From assembly GCA_022059125.1 (NCBI GenBank), contig JAEUWY010000020.1, forward strand, positions 682,001 to 746,000: a stretch of DNA of 64,000 nucleotides, read 5' to 3'. The notes under the pieces were generated by a model. That model made no database searches and had not been told where the DNA came from. It was given only the letters and a program-made list of their open reading frames with translations. The DNA comes from Corynespora cassiicola. Its lineage: Eukaryota > Ascomycota > Dothideomycetes > Pleosporales > Corynesporascaceae. Positions 59,586 to 64,000 of the stretch are shown here, piece after piece (the stretch's first letter is position 1; each line of letters begins with the position of its first letter). Made by a program: the position numbers and the translations under genes.

Positions 59586-62213
59586 TCAAAAATCAATCCC
59601 TTCATCCTTCTCCGTCTCCTTCCCCCCCTCGGTAAATATAACGACCGAAATACACGCCGCATACGCCTCCCGAATAGCGCACGCCATGCACGTCTCCTTG
59701 ATATTGGCCACGATAGCACTGTGCCCGTGATGCGCGCACCACGCCCGAGCAAACACCTCGTTGTCGCTGACGCCGAGCGCCTCGATGGCGAGCACCTTTG
59801 TGACCTGCAGGTGCGCCGGTTCGGCCGGGGCGCCAGACAGGACGAGAGATTTCTTCGACGGCGAGGAGCGGGACGAGGTGGGGCGGGAGACGCTGCGGCC
59901 GGATTGGCGGCCCCAGTCGTCGATGTCGACGAGGCCTTCGTCGATTTTGATGGCTTTGTATGCGAAGTCGTAGAAAAGGACTTGGAGAAGGTGTTAATCG
60001 GGACACAGAACCAAAAAGAAAAGAAAAGAGAATCCAAAGATATGTCTTACCGTGAGGGCCTTGATGGCAGGGAAATGCATGGATGAAATCGACGTTGTAC
60101 TTTAGACTCATGGGCCAGCTCTCGCCGCCGCAGGCAAAGGAAATGGCTGCGGTGAAGATTAGCGGCCCAGAGCCCGAGCGATTTGACGAAGCCACAGGCT
60201 CGAAGCTGAGCTTCTCCACTCGAATGTAATCAGTCACTTCCTCCGTATCCGGCAGGGGCACTTCGTAGTCCCCAACCGGGTAACTATCGTCAATCGGACC
60301 CAGGGGGTTCGTCCGGACGTCCATTGACTCGACATCCTTGGCCATGAGCTTAGGGTCGGGGCACTCTTGCTGCTTCACTCGCACGCATTCTATCCGCTTG
60401 AGGTCTGGAGTGTAGATGCAGGGGCCAATCCATCCAGCCATTTGCTTGACACCACGCGCTGCTCCGAGCACTTTTCCCACGATGCATTCATATGACCAGT
60501 AGGTATTTGCTCGGTACTGGAATCCGGATCCCGACTGCATATGGGTCAAGTAGTTTAGCGAATTCCCAGTGTCACGATCACAGTCTATCAGGCTGTTCAT
60601 CATCAGCCACGGCAAAGTCTTTCCCGGCAGGACTATGCCCGAGAACCACGACATGGCATCGGCAGAACGGTCTTCTAGGGGCTTCTCCTTTCGATCCTGC
60701 TCTTCAAGGACATATTCAATCTCGTCCATGTTTGGCCACTTCAGAGTCTCGGCAAACACTCTCAGTGCTTCCTTTTGCCTCTTCTTGCTCTTCAGTTCGA
60801 AGCTAAAGGTGCTCTGGTTATGCGAGGTCCTAGACTTGGTAATGGACATGTTCTCCATCCAGCGCTGGGCCACGGCCAGATCCCACGCAATCATGGGCGG
60901 GAGCTGCAGTATGAGCTTGCGCTTGGCCTTTTCCGAGTGTTTGGACGAGTGGATGCGCAGACACAACTCGACCGAGAGCAGCAACTGATGAAAGAACTCT
61001 TGTTTCTTATGCTGGTCGGGCGAGTCGAAAAACTTGGCCACGACCTGGTTCTTGGGGTTGGAAAAGTCTATCCAAGTAGCGTCCGACAATACCGTTACGA
61101 GATCATCAATCTGCTGGTCCATGGAAAAGTGCGGATGATCGCTGTAGCGCTCGGGATCTTCAATCAGGGTGCTGTAGAGGTAGCGATACATCTCGTCGGG
61201 GTCCTAGACAACCAAACGTTAGGGCACGTGGACAAGGGGGAAAACCAAAGCATGCACCGAAAACAAAAGGAGGACGGGGGGCTCAGACTGACATCTTCTT
61301 CGAGCCCGTCTTCCAGCTGCCGCAGCCGGTCCAAAATCTGCAGCAGCTTCAGCCGCCGCGGCCTCACCTCGCCGGCATACTTTATTGGGGGATTGCCGCT
61401 GCCCGACTTGCTGACCCAGTAGTTGAGCGTGGTGGTGCCCGCACTCTTGCCAAAGGCGTAGGCCATGCACGGCTGGTCCAGCGACAGCCAGGGGAACTGG
61501 CTGTCCTCGACGCCGACCATGTTCATGGACATGTCGCGGAAGGCATTCTGCTGGAAGGGGGCACGGTCGGTCCGCGACTGGTGCTCATTGTCCATGACGG
61601 CGTAGAAGCGGTCGTACCCCTCCGGAGCGTTTGGGATCTCGTCCCAGTAGCCCTTGAAGGTCGACGCACCCGCACATATCAGGTCCTCGGCGGCCTGGGG
61701 GGTCAGGGAGTCGTCCTGCCTGTAGCTGTTGGGGGGCCACCGCCGCGAGCCGCGAAAGTCGTCGAGCGGGGCGGGGTGCGAGTACGACTCCGCCCGCCGC
61801 GGGGGAGCGTGGTGGCCGCGGTAGGGCAGCATGACGCTGTCGGCTCCGCTGCTCGAGGGGCGCTGCGGGTTGGGCTGCGAGCCATGGCGGGCGACTCTGG
61901 TGCGAGTGGCTACGGGGCTGGTTCGCGGTTTGGCAGCGGGTCGTGCCTGTGCCTGTACGTGAGCCTGTACGTGAGCCAGCTGCATCTGCCCCAGGGCGGC
62001 CGTGAGCTGCTGCTGGTGCTTCTGCTGCTGCTGCGTGGGCGGCGCAGCCTGGTCGGGAAAGGCAAAGGGGGGCGGCGACGGCGCCTCGAGGTACTTGGGA
62101 CCCCAATTCGCATCGTGCTGGCGCTGGTCGAGCTCCCACCGGCCGATGTCTGACTTCATGTCTTCTGCATAACGTGCGTGGGAGAAGCTACGCAGGCCTG
62201 GAGCCCCGAGCAT
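59586..62213 (-). CDS. Conserved fungal protein of unknown function
   Basis: Exons 62213-61293, 61203-60051 and 59980-59586; 822 aa. The donor of intron 1 is GTCAGT, with GTAAGA at intron 2. The N-terminal 190 residues are Gln/Pro/Arg-rich and disordered, with a QQQQKHQQQ run. A folded region starts at about residue 175 (SLTPQAAEDLICAGASTFKGYW) and continues to the end, which includes the conserved-looking GDYEVPLPDTEEVTDYIRVEKL, DDWGRQSGR and DNEVFARAWCAHHGHSAIVANIKETCMACAIREAYA segments. No enzyme motif, membrane helix or signal peptide is recognised. It resembles proteins I recall only as uncharacterised in Pezizomycotina. The Met at 62213 or the one at 62159 (MKSDIGRWELD) may be the start; the second gives a more natural N-terminus. 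Confidence 0.82.
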
Positions 62214-63593
62214 GTTAGCGACGGGCAGCGAGACAGGAGGGCAGACACAGGTCGTCCGGCGGGACGGGGGGAGGCAAGCAGCGGCGCCAAACTCACTCTC
62301 ATGTCATGTCTTGCGCCGTGCTAACGCGGGGAGCGCGTTTGCCGTTGAGACTGAGCGCGTGAAGGGCGTTCCTAGCGGGTGCGGTTTGGTCGGTTTGGTC
62401 TGGCTCCGGCCGCGATCCGCTTCAGCACACGCACACGCACACGCACACTCGACGTCTGAAAGCGCCCGTTTCGTAAGGAGAAGGGCGGTCCAAAGGGGGG
62501 GCAGCCGTGGGGGTGGAGTACAGTAGCAAGGCCTTCCAAGGTTTGTGGGAGGAACCGTTTCAGTCGACGTCGCTAAGAGAAGCCGGGCAGCATGTCCTGC
62601 GCGAACTTGGGGGCATGCTGGCTGTCTGTCTGACGCCCGTGGGTGGGCTGCTGCCGGCGCTACAGGCCTGACAGCGGCCTTTTCTCGAAAGACGCAAAGA
62701 ACGGCCACGGCGAGCGGCCTAGCCTGGCTCTGCATTCACGACGTGCGCGACGTGGGCTGCGAGCTGGTGCTACGGGCAGGGGTACAGCCACACATGGCGA
62801 ATGAGCGTCAACCACACATCACTCACTAGCTGCTGGCCCATCTGACGCTTCCTAGGAACCTAGTATCCGATCCATCGCCTCTTATTGATCATACTACTGC
62901 TACACGTCTCCACCCAATCAGTCCGCCGCCTGCTGGCGTCTGCCCTGTGGGCCTGCTAACTGCTCGCATGCCACGGCCACGAGCTCCATGCCGGCAGCAG
63001 TGCTGCCGCTGCCCTTCTACCTCTCCCTCTTGTCTTCCCCCCCTCCTTCCTTCTCCGCTGGATCCCTACGCCAGGCCCCGATAGATCACCAGGCCCGTTA
63101 TCAATTGGCCTCCTGATCTACCAACCAGATCTCTGGCGCAGGGGACGGCCCGTTGACTCCCAGACTAGGCCACGCCTATCATTGCCCTGGCATCCAGCAC
63201 GCCCGTCTACGCTGCAGCGAACATGAACCGACATGTCCCACCTTTTCAGCTAGATCCATGACTTCTCCCTTCATCCTGCTGTCTACCGACCTTGATCTGA
63301 GGCTGCCAGCGCAGCATTTCCGCTCATCCAGCCAGCCTGAGGCCCAGCCTGAGCCTGAGCCTGTCGACGCCATACATGGACAACCACGGTGCAGCCAAGC
63401 ATTGGACGGGCCGCGCAGCATCATGTTACATTCCGTCTCTGCAAAGACGTGATATGAGGTAATGAGGCTTGTTTAACAGCACTGCATCACGACACGCAAA
63501 ACCGGCGAGGATATGATCGACAGATACGGAGGGGGTGAGATGGAGACCTGACTCGCACCGAAGCATACTACTGAATCGTTATCAGCATTCATG
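62214..63593. other. Intergenic DNA
   Basis: Contains a (CACACG)n-type alternating tract at 62425-62448 and the 3' flank of the cyclin gene. No gene supported. Confidence 0.6.
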
Positions 63594-64000
63594 CTATGAA
63601 TCTGTTGGTTCCTGGGTATCAATGCCTGCAACAGCAGGAGCAGGAGCTGCAGCCGCATCACCGTTGGACTGCTGCTCCTGCACAGCGCTGGTGGTTGTCG
63701 GAGCCGGGTTGGCCTCCGGTTCAGACTCCATAACGTAGCCCTGCCCTCGTTGCACTAGCCCCTTGTAGTAGTCCACAAGGGTTTCCGGTTTCGGGACGAT
63801 CCGCCATTCCAGTCGTCTGAGAAACTCTAATTCGAGGAGGGCCAGCTCCCTCACGCTCACGCCGCCCACTCTTGCGTACAGGCTGTTGGTCCAGAAGCTG
63901 TCGCTGAGGCCCTTGGCGGCGACGGTGGCGGCTGTGATTAGAAAGCGGTGAACCGTCAGGCTGCTGATGGTGAAGGCCGGGTACATGGTGCAGAGCTTGT
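63594..64000 (-). CDS. Pho80-type cyclin, C-terminal part (cut by window edge)
   Basis: The minus-strand frame runs off the right edge; 135 codons are visible, with no intron. The sequence KLCTMYPAFTISSLTVHRFLITAATVAAKGLSDSFW, interrupted here only by my shortening, followed by ARVGGVSVRELALLELEFL and a WRIVPKPETLVDYYKGLV segment, is the hallmark of the Pho80/PREG cyclin box. Pho80 partners Pho85 to inhibit the phosphate-response activator (Pho4, or NUC-1 in Neurospora) when phosphate is ample. The tail is Gln/Ala/Pro-rich and disordered. The N-terminal half of the cyclin box is outside the window, so Pho80 itself cannot be separated from related Pho85 cyclins. Confidence 0.84.
   Translation of the reverse strand, partial: KLCTMYPAFTISSLTVHRFLITAATVAAKGLSDSFWTNSLYARVGGVSVRELALLELEFLRRLEWRIVPKPETLVDYYKGLVQRGQGYVMESEPEANPAPTTTSAVQEQQSNGDAAAAPAPAVAGIDTQEPTDS

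Overview
The window is nuclear DNA of a filamentous ascomycete (Pezizomycotina; Sordariomycetes, probably Hypocreales, is my inference). Support: short GT-AG introns of about 45-200 nt, Zn2Cys6 and HET-type genes, fungal orthologues of Bet1, Puf3, Gpi13, Mcx1, glycogen branching enzyme, Atp2, ARMC8/Gid5 and a Pho80-type cyclin, and a GC-rich core beside an AT-richer gene-poor segment. All identifications come from reading motifs; no database search was possible.

Layout. 1-9.3 kb is an accessory-like segment: a Zn2Cys6 regulator with a near-perfect 4 x 81-bp internal repeat, a degenerate AT-rich stretch, a small secreted cysteine protein, a HET-family pseudogene whose core domain is deleted, and an amidase pseudogene that keeps recognisable introns. 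9.9-23.2 kb is core: BET1 (-), PUF3 (-), a long non-coding interval, a small single-pass membrane protein (+) and GPI13 (+). 24.2-26.0 kb holds an unrecognised 588-aa gene (+) behind a 5' leader with an intron and an overlapping upstream ORF. 26.0-36.9 kb has no gene I can support and is full of simple repeats, G-runs and alternating purine-pyrimidine tracts; it ends at a TATA box 5' of a short Spt23/Mga2-like regulator (37.2-38.6 kb, +). Another 4 kb of repeat-rich non-coding DNA follows.

42.6-47.6 kb is a divergent pair, mitochondrial ClpX/Mcx1 (-) and glycogen branching enzyme (+). Next come a 2.6-kb AT-rich interval with a degenerate tandem repeat of about 67 bp, ATP2 (-), a 2.5-kb interval, the ARMC8/Gid5-like GID ligase subunit (-), a conserved fungal protein of unknown function (-), and a Pho80-type cyclin cut by the right edge (-).

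There is no operon-like organisation. Several genes share mitochondrial or carbon-metabolism themes (Puf3, Mcx1, Atp2, glycogen branching, Gid5, Pho80), but they are separately transcribed and I do not claim they form one system. No clear new multi-gene system was found. The best leads are the 588-aa orphan gene, the truncated Spt23/Mga2-like regulator with its large upstream desert, and the degenerating HET/amidase segment.
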